Of a DNA stretch of 64,000 nt, positions 18,659 through 26,761 are shown in pieces. The position numbers were made by a program, and so were the translations under genes. Origin of the DNA: an uncultured Clostridia bacterium (GTDB lineage Bacteria; Bacillota; Clostridia; Oscillospirales; Oscillospiraceae); contig CAMGRL010000005.1 of assembly GCA_946061515.1 (NCBI GenBank), positions 1 to 64,000 on the forward strand, read 5' to 3'. Numbering within the stretch: the stretch's first letter is position 1; each line of letters starts with the position of its first letter. The notes under the pieces were generated by a model. The model searched no databases, had not been told where the DNA came from, and was given only the letters and a program-made list of their open reading frames with translations.

Positions 18659-20252
18659 CCTGTTCCTCCTCTTCTGCTTCATCCTCATAGACCGGCGGAT
18701 GTACAATGTTCAGGTTGTAATCGGTCTTGCCGAACTCACAGCGGTCAAGCAGCATTTGCGGGATTTTTTTGACGGTGATATTGCCGTACGCCTTGTCCAG
18801 GCCGCTGTCAAAGGAACGGCAGGCGATAATCAGGTATTCGCCCTCCTCCATGGTGTCCTTGATGGAGTCCAGATAGGTACTGTTCAGGTGGCGGGTGGTC
18901 ACAAAGAGATAGCTGTTTTCGTTGCCCACGGACTGCTTCCAGAACAGGCTGCTGTCCGGCTGATAGCGGAAGCCCTCATGCAGGGCAACGGCCGCCGCCA
19001 GCATATCCGCATCATACGCTTCATTGATGACGTACTCATCAAAGGGGTCTTTGTTGATAAGGGTCGGCGCAACCTCATAGAAACGGTATCCGCCACCGCT
19101 CTGCCAGTTCTGTGCTTTGGTGATGCCGCCGGGGTCTTGTCCGGCAATGACCTTGTCCAGACGCACCTTGCAGTGGGTATAAGCGTGGTCACCCATTTCC
19201 ACGCCGATCCACCGCCGCCCCATTTTCTGTGCAACGGCGGCAGTGGTACCGGAGCCAAGGAAAGAGTCGAGAACCAAGTCGCCGGGGTTGGAGGCGATGT
19301 GGATAATGCGTTCAATGAGTGTTTCAGGCTTTGGCGTATCGAAGATGTTGTCCTTGCCAAAAATCTCCATTATTTCTTTTTTTGCAGAGTCTGTATGGCC
19401 AACTTCATCACTTGGCCACCATGTCCAAGGCGCTACACCTGGAACTTCTGATAGGTATCTAATTTTGTTGGGTTGGCTGTTGTTATCCTTACCGAAATAA
19501 ATTTTACCATCAGCCAGAAGCTCCTCAAAAGTCTTTTTTGACAGAGACCAACATCTGCCGGCAGGAGGAGTAAATATTTTTCCGCCAGGCGCTTGGATTT
19601 CATAAAACTGATCTGGCGTTGCATGCCCCGCTTGTGCCGTCATAGGAACAGGTCTCCAACGACCACGAGGATCGTTGTTCGGGTTCTTATATACTTTCGC
19701 CTGTTCCTCCGTCATAGGGACAAGATTCCTTATTTCTTTAAAGCGAGCAGGGTTCTTCGCATATACAAGAATATACTCATGAACATCGCCAATTGATTCG
19801 CGATTTTCACGAGAATATCGCTTTTGCCATACAATCTGCGCCATAAAATTATGCCGTCCAAATATTTCATCACACAAAACACGAATGTATGCTTGCTCAG
19901 AGTCATCGATACTTATCCAAATGCTACCCTCTGTTTCGTGTAGAAGACTCCATAAAATAGTAAGGCGCGGTCTAATCAAGTTAAGCCAAATGCTGTGTTC
20001 AAAATTATCATCGTAATGTTCAAATGCCGACCCGGTATTATACGGAGGGTCAATGTAGATGCACTTCACCTGCCCAGCGTATTTGCTCTCCAGCGCTTTC
20101 AGCGCCAGCAGGTTGTCCCCGTGAATCATCATGTTCTGGGTATCCGGGTCAGAAGCCGTGTTGGACAGGGCGGCATTTTCAATCAACAGGCGCGGCTCCA
20201 CACGGATCGGCTCATCCTTGCCGTACCAGGTCAGTTCCAGTTTATTGGCCAT
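18651..20252 (-). CDS. mod: Type III modification methyltransferase Mod
   Basis: 533 residues. A beta-class N6-adenine methyltransferase: the catalytic DPPYNTG motif is at 68-74 and the SAM-binding FLGSGT motif comes later (about 335), in the beta-class order. The target-recognition region lies between them (about 160-290). Mod both methylates DNA and gives site specificity to Res. Translational overlap with res fits the usual type III operon. I see no simple sequence repeat in the gene, so phase variation by slippage is not evident. Confidence 0.93.
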   Translation of the reverse strand: MANKLELTWYGKDEPIRVEPRLLIENAALSNTASDPDTQNMMIHGDNLLALKALESKYAGQVKCIYIDPPYNTGSAFEHYDDNFEHSIWLNLIRPRLTILWSLLHETEGSIWISIDDSEQAYIRVLCDEIFGRHNFMAQIVWQKRYSRENRESIGDVHEYILVYAKNPARFKEIRNLVPMTEEQAKVYKNPNNDPRGRWRPVPMTAQAGHATPDQFYEIQAPGGKIFTPPAGRCWSLSKKTFEELLADGKIYFGKDNNSQPNKIRYLSEVPGVAPWTWWPSDEVGHTDSAKKEIMEIFGKDNIFDTPKPETLIERIIHIASNPGDLVLDSFLGSGTTAAVAQKMGRRWIGVEMGDHAYTHCKVRLDKVIAGQDPGGITKAQNWQSGGGYRFYEVAPTLINKDPFDEYVINEAYDADMLAAAVALHEGFRYQPDSSLFWKQSVGNENSYLFVTTRHLNSTYLDSIKDTMEEGEYLIIACRSFDSGLDKAYGNITVKKIPQMLLDRCEFGKTDYNLNIVHPPVYEDEAEEEEQDE

Positions 20253-20387
20253 TTGTAGTTGCCTCTCTTTCTTTTTCGATCAGCAATGGAATAGTTCTTT
20301 ATCGCTTACAGCCATAAGACACTTCCGTGCATGGATATGAACACATATATAAATATTTTATCACGCAATCGTTACTTTTTCAATGTC

Positions 20388-20431
20388 AAGCCGCCCACTT
20401 ACAGAAAAGACTCTGTGAGCGGGCGGCTTTT
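20388..20431 (-). terminator. Hairpin downstream of tex (distal)
   Basis: An AAGCCGCCC/GGGCGGCTT stem with T-rich flanks lies between the Tex stop and the Mod start. It acts as a second terminator behind tex. Confidence 0.65.
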
Positions 20432-20440
20432 CCTCCCGGC

Positions 20441-20475
20441 AAAAAATCCTTGCGCATTTTGCGCAAGGATTTTTC
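20441..20475 (-). terminator. Terminator of tex
   Basis: An AAAAATCCTTGCGC/GCGCAAGGATTTTT palindrome lies about 50 bases past the Tex stop, with T-runs on both strands. Confidence 0.8.
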
Positions 20476-20527
20476 AAGGCGTCGACAAAGTTCGACGCCT
20501 TGCGCTTCACCGTTTACGGGTGTATTT

Positions 20528-22684
20528 TTACTTTTTCGCCTGTTTCATGGACAGGGAGATCCGGTGCTTTTTCTCGTCCACGTCCAGGACCACCACCTTG
20601 ACGACATCGCCCACGGCCACCACCTCGCTGGGGTGGCGGATGAACTTATCGCAGACCTGGGAGATGTGGACCAGGCCGTCCTGGTGGACGCCGATGTCCA
20701 CGAACACACCGAAATCGATCACATTTCTCACCGTGCCGGTCAGCTCCATGCCGGGCTTCAAGTCCTTGATCTCCAGCACGTCCTTGCGCAGCAGCACCGG
20801 GGGCAGCTCATCTCTGGGGTCCCGGCCGGGCTTTAACAGCTCGGACACGATGTCCATCAGGGTGGGGACGCCCACCGCACATTCCTCTGCCGCCTTTTCC
20901 GCACCATAGGCTTCCAGACGCCGGGGCAGCTCGGAAATGTTCCCTGCCGCCACGTCCTTCAGCGTAAAGCCGCAGAGGGCCAGCAGCTTTTCCGCCGCCT
21001 CATAGCTCTCCGGGTGGACGGCGGTGTTGTCCAGCACCTGTTTGCTCTCCGGCACACGGAGAAAGCCCGCACACTGCTGGAAGGCCTTGGGGCCCAGCTT
21101 TGGCACCTTGTTGATCTGCTTGCGGCTGGTAAAGGCCCCGTTTTCCTCCCGGTAGAGAACGATATTTTTCGCCGTAGTTTTGGTCAGGCCGGAGACCCGC
21201 TGCAAAAGAGAGGGTGAGGCGGTATTGATGTCCACGCCCACGGCGTTTACGCAGTCCTCCACCACGCCGTTGAGGGTCTCCTCCAGCTTGGCCTGGGGCA
21301 TATCGTGCTGGTACTGGCCCACGCCAATGGCCATGGGGTCGATCTTTACCAGCTCCGCCAGCGGGTCCTGGAGCCGCCGGGCGATGGACACGGCGGAGCG
21401 CAGGTTCACATCATAGTCGGGAAACTCCTCCGCCGCCAGCTTGGAAGCGGAGTACACCGAGGCCCCCGCCTCGTTGACAATGGCATAGGCCTGGCCGCCG
21501 CCCAGCTCGTGGAGCATTTCCACGGTCATCTGCTCCGTCTCCCGGGAGGCTGTGCCGTTGCCGATGGCAATATGCTCCACGCCGTGCTTGCGGATCAGGC
21601 CGGACAGGATGCGTATGGCCTCTTTCTTTTTGTTCTCGCTGAAGGTGGGATAGACCACGGCCGTGTCCAGCACCTTGCCGGTGCCGTCCACCACGGCCAC
21701 CTTGCAGCCGTTGCGGTAGCCCGGGTCCAGACCCATGGTCACCTTGCCCTTCACCGGCGGCTGCATCAGCAGGGGCTTCAGGTTCAGGGCGAACATTTTT
21801 ATGGCGCCTTCGCAGGCGGTGTCGGTCAAAGCGGAGCGGGTCTCCCGCTCCATGGAGGGGAAGATCAGGCGGTCATAGGCGTCGTCCGCCGCGGCGCGGA
21901 CAAAGGCCATGGCCGGGCTGCCCGGCTGGATCACCCGGCGGCGCAGACGCTGGAGAGCGGCGTCCCGGTCCAGTTTCAGGCCGACTTTCAAAAAGCCCTC
22001 CTTCTCGCCCCGGTTGATGGCCAGAATCTGATGACCCTGGAGCCGGTCGATCCGCTGGCTGAAATCATAATACAGCCGGTAGACCGAATCCTCCTCCACC
22101 GCGGCGGTGGATTCCAGGGCGGCGTTTCTCCAAATGAAATCCCGCAGCAGCTTTCGGATCTCCGCGTCGTCGGAGAGCATCTCCGCCACGATATCCGAGG
22201 CCCCTGCCAGGGCATCCTCCACGGTCTCCACGCCCTTATCCGGGTCGATAAACTCCTCCGCCAGTTCCTCCGGCGCGGGGCAGTCGTTCTCCTGGGCGAA
22301 AAGCCGCAGGGCCAGCGGCTCCAGCCCCTTTTCCTTTGCCACGGTGGCCCGGGTGCGGCGCTTTTGCTTGTACGGGCGGTACAGGTCCTCCAGGGCGGCC
22401 AGGGTTGCGGCGTTGTCGATGGCTTCGCTCAGCTCCTCCGTCATTTTTCCCTGCTCCTCGATGGACTTTTTCACCGTCTCCCGCCGCTCCTGCAGCGAGC
22501 GCAGGTACTCCAGCCGTTCCGCCAGGGTGCGCAGGGCGGTGTCGTCCATGGCCCCGTGGAGCTCCTTGCGGTAGCGGGCGATGAAGGGGATGGTGTTGCC
22601 CTCGTCCAGCAGCTGGATCACGTTGTCAATATGGCTCTGGTCCCGGTTCAGCTCCCGGGCGAGAATTTGATTTATACTTTCCAA
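20528..22684 (-). CDS. tex: Tex-family transcription accessory protein
   Basis: 718 residues, full length for Tex. The order is an N-terminal helical domain (the TTAKN and HhH-like segment comes near residue 490), a YqgF/RNase H-like domain (KVTMGLDPGYRNG, about 315-330), tandem helix-hairpin-helix units (about 490-560) and a C-terminal S1 RNA-binding domain (about 640-712, GMELTGTVRNVIDFGVFVDI). Tex binds nucleic acid and influences transcription in many bacteria. It appears monocistronic, divergent from the TetR operon, with terminators downstream. Confidence 0.95.
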   Translation of the reverse strand: MESINQILARELNRDQSHIDNVIQLLDEGNTIPFIARYRKELHGAMDDTALRTLAERLEYLRSLQERRETVKKSIEEQGKMTEELSEAIDNAATLAALEDLYRPYKQKRRTRATVAKEKGLEPLALRLFAQENDCPAPEELAEEFIDPDKGVETVEDALAGASDIVAEMLSDDAEIRKLLRDFIWRNAALESTAAVEEDSVYRLYYDFSQRIDRLQGHQILAINRGEKEGFLKVGLKLDRDAALQRLRRRVIQPGSPAMAFVRAAADDAYDRLIFPSMERETRSALTDTACEGAIKMFALNLKPLLMQPPVKGKVTMGLDPGYRNGCKVAVVDGTGKVLDTAVVYPTFSENKKKEAIRILSGLIRKHGVEHIAIGNGTASRETEQMTVEMLHELGGGQAYAIVNEAGASVYSASKLAAEEFPDYDVNLRSAVSIARRLQDPLAELVKIDPMAIGVGQYQHDMPQAKLEETLNGVVEDCVNAVGVDINTASPSLLQRVSGLTKTTAKNIVLYREENGAFTSRKQINKVPKLGPKAFQQCAGFLRVPESKQVLDNTAVHPESYEAAEKLLALCGFTLKDVAAGNISELPRRLEAYGAEKAAEECAVGVPTLMDIVSELLKPGRDPRDELPPVLLRKDVLEIKDLKPGMELTGTVRNVIDFGVFVDIGVHQDGLVHISQVCDKFIRHPSEVVAVGDVVKVVVLDVDEKKHRISLSMKQAKK

Positions 22685-22750
22685 AATATCGCTCCTTCCA
22701 TAGCCGCGACATTATACCACAACTGGGGCACAATGGCAAACGCATATTTC

Positions 22751-22820
22751 TTGAACGATGTTCAATTAATTCTTGACAATGTTTTTCGCCGGTAGTATAT
22801 TTTATTTGAACGATATTCAA
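22751..22820 (+). promoter_or_regulatory. TetR operon promoter with two identical operators
   Basis: TTGACA (22773-22778) and TATATT (22796-22801) are 17 bp apart. The palindromes TTGAACGATGTTCAA (22751-22765) and TTGAACGATATTCAA (22806-22820), each followed by TTAATT, flank the promoter. This layout is typical for an autoregulating TetR repressor, whose gene starts at 22844. The -35-side operator also lies near the tex start and could affect it. Confidence 0.88.
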
Positions 22821-22843
22821 TTAATTTCTCAGGGAGTGAGTAC

Positions 22844-23857
22844 ATGGCAAGAAAGCCGGTTTTAGAGGGCGGCAAGAAGGACGAGCTGATCGACACGGCG
22901 CTGGCCCTGTTTTTCGAAAACGGCTATGAAAACACCTCCATCCGCATGATCGCAAACCGCGTGGGCTGCGAGGTGGGGCTGTTCTATTACTACTTCAAAA
23001 ATAAGGACGAGGCTTTTTCCCTGGCCATGGACCGTTTCTTCTCCCGCTATGAGGGCAGGATGGAAGAGCTGGTCAGCCGGGCCGGGCGGGACCCCTACCG
23101 GATCATGACCGACGTGTTTGCCTCTCTTGCGGAGGAGACCGAGCGTTTTCGGCAGCTTTACGGCGCCAAGCTTCACTGGACGGTGCGCTGGGCCATCCGC
23201 GAGCGGGCCTTGCAGGCCCTGGAGCCCTATATCCTGCGGATCATACAGGCTTTGGCAGACTGCGGTCTGCCCTCCCGGATCAGCCCGGAGGCCACCGCCG
23301 CCTTTCTGACCCACGGTGTGGGCAGTACCATCATGCACGAGAGCGGCGCGGAATATTCAGACAAGGCTTCCGAGCTTCGCCGGGGCGTGAATCTGCTGAT
23401 GGGCATCTCCGATGAGGAGGGGGCGCTTTTCTCCCCCTACTACGCGGGCTACAGCGACATTCCGGCCCTCATTGCGCTGTTTTCCCGGGAAAAGGACCTG
23501 TTTTCTGTACTTTCCCAGAGCGGGGAGAAGTTGCTGCCCGCCCGAGTCTCTGAAAGGGAGGTCTTTGTTCTGCGAAAGGGCAGGCAGCTTGCGGGCGCAA
23601 TTTTGTTCTCACGGGACAACAAGAGTCTGGACGCACTGTTGGTGGCCCCGGAATACCGGCGGCTTGGCGGCGCGGAGCGGCTCTGCGTCAGCGCCCTGGC
23701 ACAGTTTGACGCTGGGGCGGTTATCCGCGTCCCGGGCGGCGTAGCCGAGGGCAGCCCGGTGGAGGCCCTGCTGCAAAAATTTGCCCTGCGCCGGGAGGCG
23801 GACGGCCTCATCATCACCGCGCCGGAGAAATGGAGGATCAAAAGCCATGACGCCTGA
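22844..23857 (+). CDS. TetR/AcrR regulator with C-terminal GNAT-like domain
   Basis: 337 residues, much longer than the usual ~200 for TetR. Residues ~10-60 form the TetR HTH (ENTSIRMIANRVGCEVGLFYYYFKNKDEAF region) and a helical ligand domain follows to about 190. Residues ~215-335 resemble a GNAT acetyltransferase fold (ILFSRDNKSLDALLVAPEYRRLGGAERL), though the acetyl-CoA loop is weakly conserved and activity is uncertain. It is the first gene of an operon with a kinase-like protein and an ABC transporter. Two matching palindromes at its promoter imply autorepression. The extra domain may act as a ligand sensor. Confidence 0.8.
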   Translation: MARKPVLEGGKKDELIDTALALFFENGYENTSIRMIANRVGCEVGLFYYYFKNKDEAFSLAMDRFFSRYEGRMEELVSRAGRDPYRIMTDVFASLAEETERFRQLYGAKLHWTVRWAIRERALQALEPYILRIIQALADCGLPSRISPEATAAFLTHGVGSTIMHESGAEYSDKASELRRGVNLLMGISDEEGALFSPYYAGYSDIPALIALFSREKDLFSVLSQSGEKLLPARVSEREVFVLRKGRQLAGAILFSRDNKSLDALLVAPEYRRLGGAERLCVSALAQFDAGAVIRVPGGVAEGSPVEALLQKFALRREADGLIITAPEKWRIKSHDA

Positions 23858-24392
23858 AACCCTTTCGGTAAACGGAAAAAGCTACCGGGTCCTGCGCCTG
23901 CTGGGCCACGGCAAGGGCGGCTACTCCTATCTGGTGACGGACGGAGAGGGCCAACACACCCTGAAGCAGATCCACCACGAGCCCTGCAGCTACTACCAGT
24001 TCGGCGACAAGCTGCAATCCGAATTGAAAGACTATGAAACCCTCCGCCGCGTGGGCATCCCCATGCCGGCGCTCCTTGCGGCGGACCGGGAAAACGAGCG
24101 GATATTAAAGGAATACATTGAGGGAGAGCGCATTGACGAGCTGGTGCTGCAAGACGCCATGCGGCCGGAGTATTTTGCGCAGATCCATGCTATGTGCGGT
24201 CTTTTATATCCCGCCGGGCTGAACATCGACTACTTTCCCACCAATTTTATTGTCCGGGACGGGCTGTTGTACTACATCGACTACGAGTGCAACGGCTACA
24301 TGTCCCAGTGGGATTTTGAAAACTGGGGAAGCAAATACTGGAGCAAAACTGAGGAATTCATGAAATACGCGGAGGAGAGAGAACATGCTTAA
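23847..24392 (+). CDS. Small RIO/Ser-Thr kinase-like protein
   Basis: 181 residues from an ATG that overlaps the regulator's stop by eleven bases. It has a minimal kinase-like fold: a Gly-rich loop (GHGKGGYSYLV, about residues 20-30), a Lys in LKQI, a catalytic-loop-like NIDYFPTNF (~131-139) and a metal-binding-like YIDYE (~148-152). This resembles lipopolysaccharide-kinase or RIO-type small kinases more than eukaryote-like ones. The substrate is unknown. Its place between the regulator and an ABC exporter suggests a shared role, such as handling a toxic compound by phosphorylation and efflux (inference). Confidence 0.65.
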   Translation: MTPETLSVNGKSYRVLRLLGHGKGGYSYLVTDGEGQHTLKQIHHEPCSYYQFGDKLQSELKDYETLRRVGIPMPALLAADRENERILKEYIEGERIDELVLQDAMRPEYFAQIHAMCGLLYPAGLNIDYFPTNFIVRDGLLYYIDYECNGYMSQWDFENWGSKYWSKTEEFMKYAEEREHA

Positions 24393-25098
24393 AATCGAAC
24401 ATCTGACCAAGCTCTACGGAGAGAAAAAAGCGGTGGATGATCTGAGCCTGCACATCGAAAAGGGCGAGATCTACGGCTTTATCGGCCACAACGGCGCAGG
24501 CAAGACCACCACCATCAAGGCCTGCTGCGGCATTTTGCAGTTTGACAGCGGCGAGATCCGGGTGGACGGCGTTTCCGTCAAGGGCGATCCCCTGTCCTGT
24601 AAGCGCAAAATTGCCTATATCCCCGACAACCCGGACCTGTACGACTTTATGAGCGGCATCAAGTACCTGAACTTTGTGGCGGACATTTTCGGCGTCAGCC
24701 AGAGCGACCGGCAGGAGCGCATCCGCCGCTACGCGGACGCCTTTGAGCTGACCGACGACCTGGCCCAGCCCATCGGCAGCTACTCTCACGGCATGAAGCA
24801 GAAGCTGGCCATCATCTCCGCCCTGATCCACGAGCCCAAGCTCATCATCATGGACGAACCCTTTGTGGGTCTGGACCCCAAGGCCTCCCACACGCTGAAG
24901 CTCCTCATGCGGGACATCTGCGACCGGGGCGGCGCCATCTTCTTCTCCACCCATGTGCTGGAAGTGGCGGAAAAGCTCTGCGACAAGGTGGCCATCATCA
25001 AGGGCGGACGGCTCATCAAGTCCGGCACCATGGAGGACGTGAAGGGCGACGAAAGTCTGGAGTCCGTATTCCTGGAACTGGAGGACGACCATGCTTAA
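24385..25098 (+). CDS. ABC transporter ATP-binding protein
   Basis: 237 residues with Walker A GHNGAGKTT (34-42), signature SYSHGMKQKL (~132-141), Walker B LIIMDEP (~153-159) and the switch His (FFSTHVLE). The sequence is of the multidrug/antibiotic exporter class (CcmA/NatA-like). It overlaps both neighbours by eight bases, so the stoichiometry with the permease is probably set by translational coupling. Confidence 0.93.
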   Translation: MLKIEHLTKLYGEKKAVDDLSLHIEKGEIYGFIGHNGAGKTTTIKACCGILQFDSGEIRVDGVSVKGDPLSCKRKIAYIPDNPDLYDFMSGIKYLNFVADIFGVSQSDRQERIRRYADAFELTDDLAQPIGSYSHGMKQKLAIISALIHEPKLIIMDEPFVGLDPKASHTLKLLMRDICDRGGAIFFSTHVLEVAEKLCDKVAIIKGGRLIKSGTMEDVKGDESLESVFLELEDDHA

Positions 25099-26683
25099 AG
25101 CTTTGATGCAAAAACAGTTTTCCGAAACGGTTTCCTTTATGTTTATGAGCGGCAAAGCCGGAAAGCGCCGCTCTGTGGGCGGCATGATTGGCTACGCGTT
25201 TCTGATGCTGTATGTGCTGGCCTGCTTTGGTTTTCTTTTCTTCGCCAGCGCCGGTGCGCTGTGCAAGCCCCTGGTGAGCATGGGTCTGGACTGGCTGTAT
25301 TTTGCCCTGATGGGCATCATGGCCACCGCCATGGGCGTCATCGGCAGCGTCTTTACCACCCAATCCAAGCTGTATGAGGCCAAGGACAACGAGCTTTTGC
25401 TCTCCATGCCCATCCCCAGCCGCCTGATTTTGGTGAGCCGGCTTCTTGGCCTTTTCGGCCAGGCCCTGGTCTTTGAACTGCTGGTCCTCCTCCCTGCCGG
25501 GGCGGTGTATATCGTCAATTTCGGCATGGGCCTGTCCCAGATCATCATCTACATTCTGATCTGCCTGCTGCTGCCCCTGTTCACCCTGGGCCTCTCCTGC
25601 ATATTGGGCTGGCTGACGGCCCTGGCCTCCTCCCGGATGCGGAACAAGAGTCTGGTGTCCATGATTTTGTGCGTGGGTTTCCTCTGCCTGTACTTCTACG
25701 CCTACTCCAAGGTCAACACCTATCTCCAACTGATCCTGGTCAACAGCGAGGCCGTGGGGGCCACGGTGAAAAAGGCCCTGTACCCCCTGTATCAGATGGG
25801 CATGGCCGCTGCAGGCAGCTGGACTTCCCTGCTGATCTTCGCGGCGCTGGTGCTGGTGTTCTTTGGCCTGATCTACCTGCTGCTGTCCGCCAGCTTTATC
25901 CGCATCGCCACCGGCAAGCGGGGCGCGGCCAAGGTCAAATACAGCGAGAAGCCCATGAAGCGCTCCTCCCAGGGCGCGGCCCTGCTGAAAAAGGAGGCTC
26001 TGCGCTTCTGGAGCAGCCCCACCTATATGATGAACTGCTCTCTGGGCTCCATTATGATGCTCATCGGCACCGTGGTGCTGGTGGTGAAGCTGGACGACTT
26101 CCGCCCCATTCTGGCCCAGATCCCGGAGCTGGACGCGGCGCTGCCCCTGCTGGCCGCCGGGGCCATCGCCCTGATCGGTTCTATGAACGTGGTCACTGCC
26201 CCTTCCATCTCTCTGGAGGGCAAGACCCTTTGGCTCACCCAGTCCCTGCCCGTCAGCGGCTGGCAGGTGCTGAAAAGCAAGCTGACGCTGCACATGCTGA
26301 TCACCGCCATCCCCGCCTTTGTCTGTATGCTGGTTTTAGCCGTCGTTTTGCAGGTGGATCTGGTCAGCACCGTGCTGCTACTGGTTTTCTCGGTCATTTA
26401 TGTGCTGCTTTGCGCCGCGCTGGGGCTGATGATCAACCTGAAGCTGCCCAACCTGAACTGGACCAACGAGACTGTGGCGGTCAAGCAGAGCGCCAGTGTG
26501 ATCGTGGCCATGCTGGCCAACTGGGGCATCGCTTTTCTGCTGATTATCGGCTACATCTTCTTAGGCGACAAGCTGAGCCAGGCGCTGTTTTTGCTGCTCT
26601 GCACCCTGCTCAGCGCCGCCGCTTCCGCCCTAGCTCTGCTGTGGCTGAAAAAGCGTGGGCAGAAGATCCTGGCCCATCTTTGA
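25091..26683 (+). CDS. ABC-type exporter membrane protein
   Basis: 530 residues with about twelve hydrophobic segments and no ATPase motif. It is a long permease with two six-helix halves separated by a cytoplasmic loop (GKRGAAKVKYSEKPMKRSSQ). It overlaps the ATPase gene by eight bases, so the pair forms one exporter. No substrate can be assigned. A terminator follows the stop. Confidence 0.88.
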   Translation: MLKALMQKQFSETVSFMFMSGKAGKRRSVGGMIGYAFLMLYVLACFGFLFFASAGALCKPLVSMGLDWLYFALMGIMATAMGVIGSVFTTQSKLYEAKDNELLLSMPIPSRLILVSRLLGLFGQALVFELLVLLPAGAVYIVNFGMGLSQIIIYILICLLLPLFTLGLSCILGWLTALASSRMRNKSLVSMILCVGFLCLYFYAYSKVNTYLQLILVNSEAVGATVKKALYPLYQMGMAAAGSWTSLLIFAALVLVFFGLIYLLLSASFIRIATGKRGAAKVKYSEKPMKRSSQGAALLKKEALRFWSSPTYMMNCSLGSIMMLIGTVVLVVKLDDFRPILAQIPELDAALPLLAAGAIALIGSMNVVTAPSISLEGKTLWLTQSLPVSGWQVLKSKLTLHMLITAIPAFVCMLVLAVVLQVDLVSTVLLLVFSVIYVLLCAALGLMINLKLPNLNWTNETVAVKQSASVIVAMLANWGIAFLLIIGYIFLGDKLSQALFLLLCTLLSAAASALALLWLKKRGQKILAHL

Positions 26684-26710
26684 TGTTAGTTTCCCATATA
26701 CGGTCAAAAA

Positions 26711-26743
26711 AAATCTGCAAGCGGAAAACCGCTTGCAGATTTT
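26711..26743. terminator. Bidirectional terminator after ABC operon
   Basis: An AAATCTGCAAGCGG/CCGCTTGCAGATTT stem with A and T runs lies between the convergent permease and flavoenzyme genes. Confidence 0.88.
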
Positions 26744-26761
26744 TTATTGATTTGATTGATA

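Noticed and set aside
16544-18772. 742-codon plus-strand frame opposite res
   Set aside because: Antisense shadow; res on the minus strand has complete helicase and nuclease motifs.
18651-20252. Phase-variable mod gene (phasevarion)
   Set aside because: I see no homopolymer or short tandem repeat in the gene that could switch the frame.
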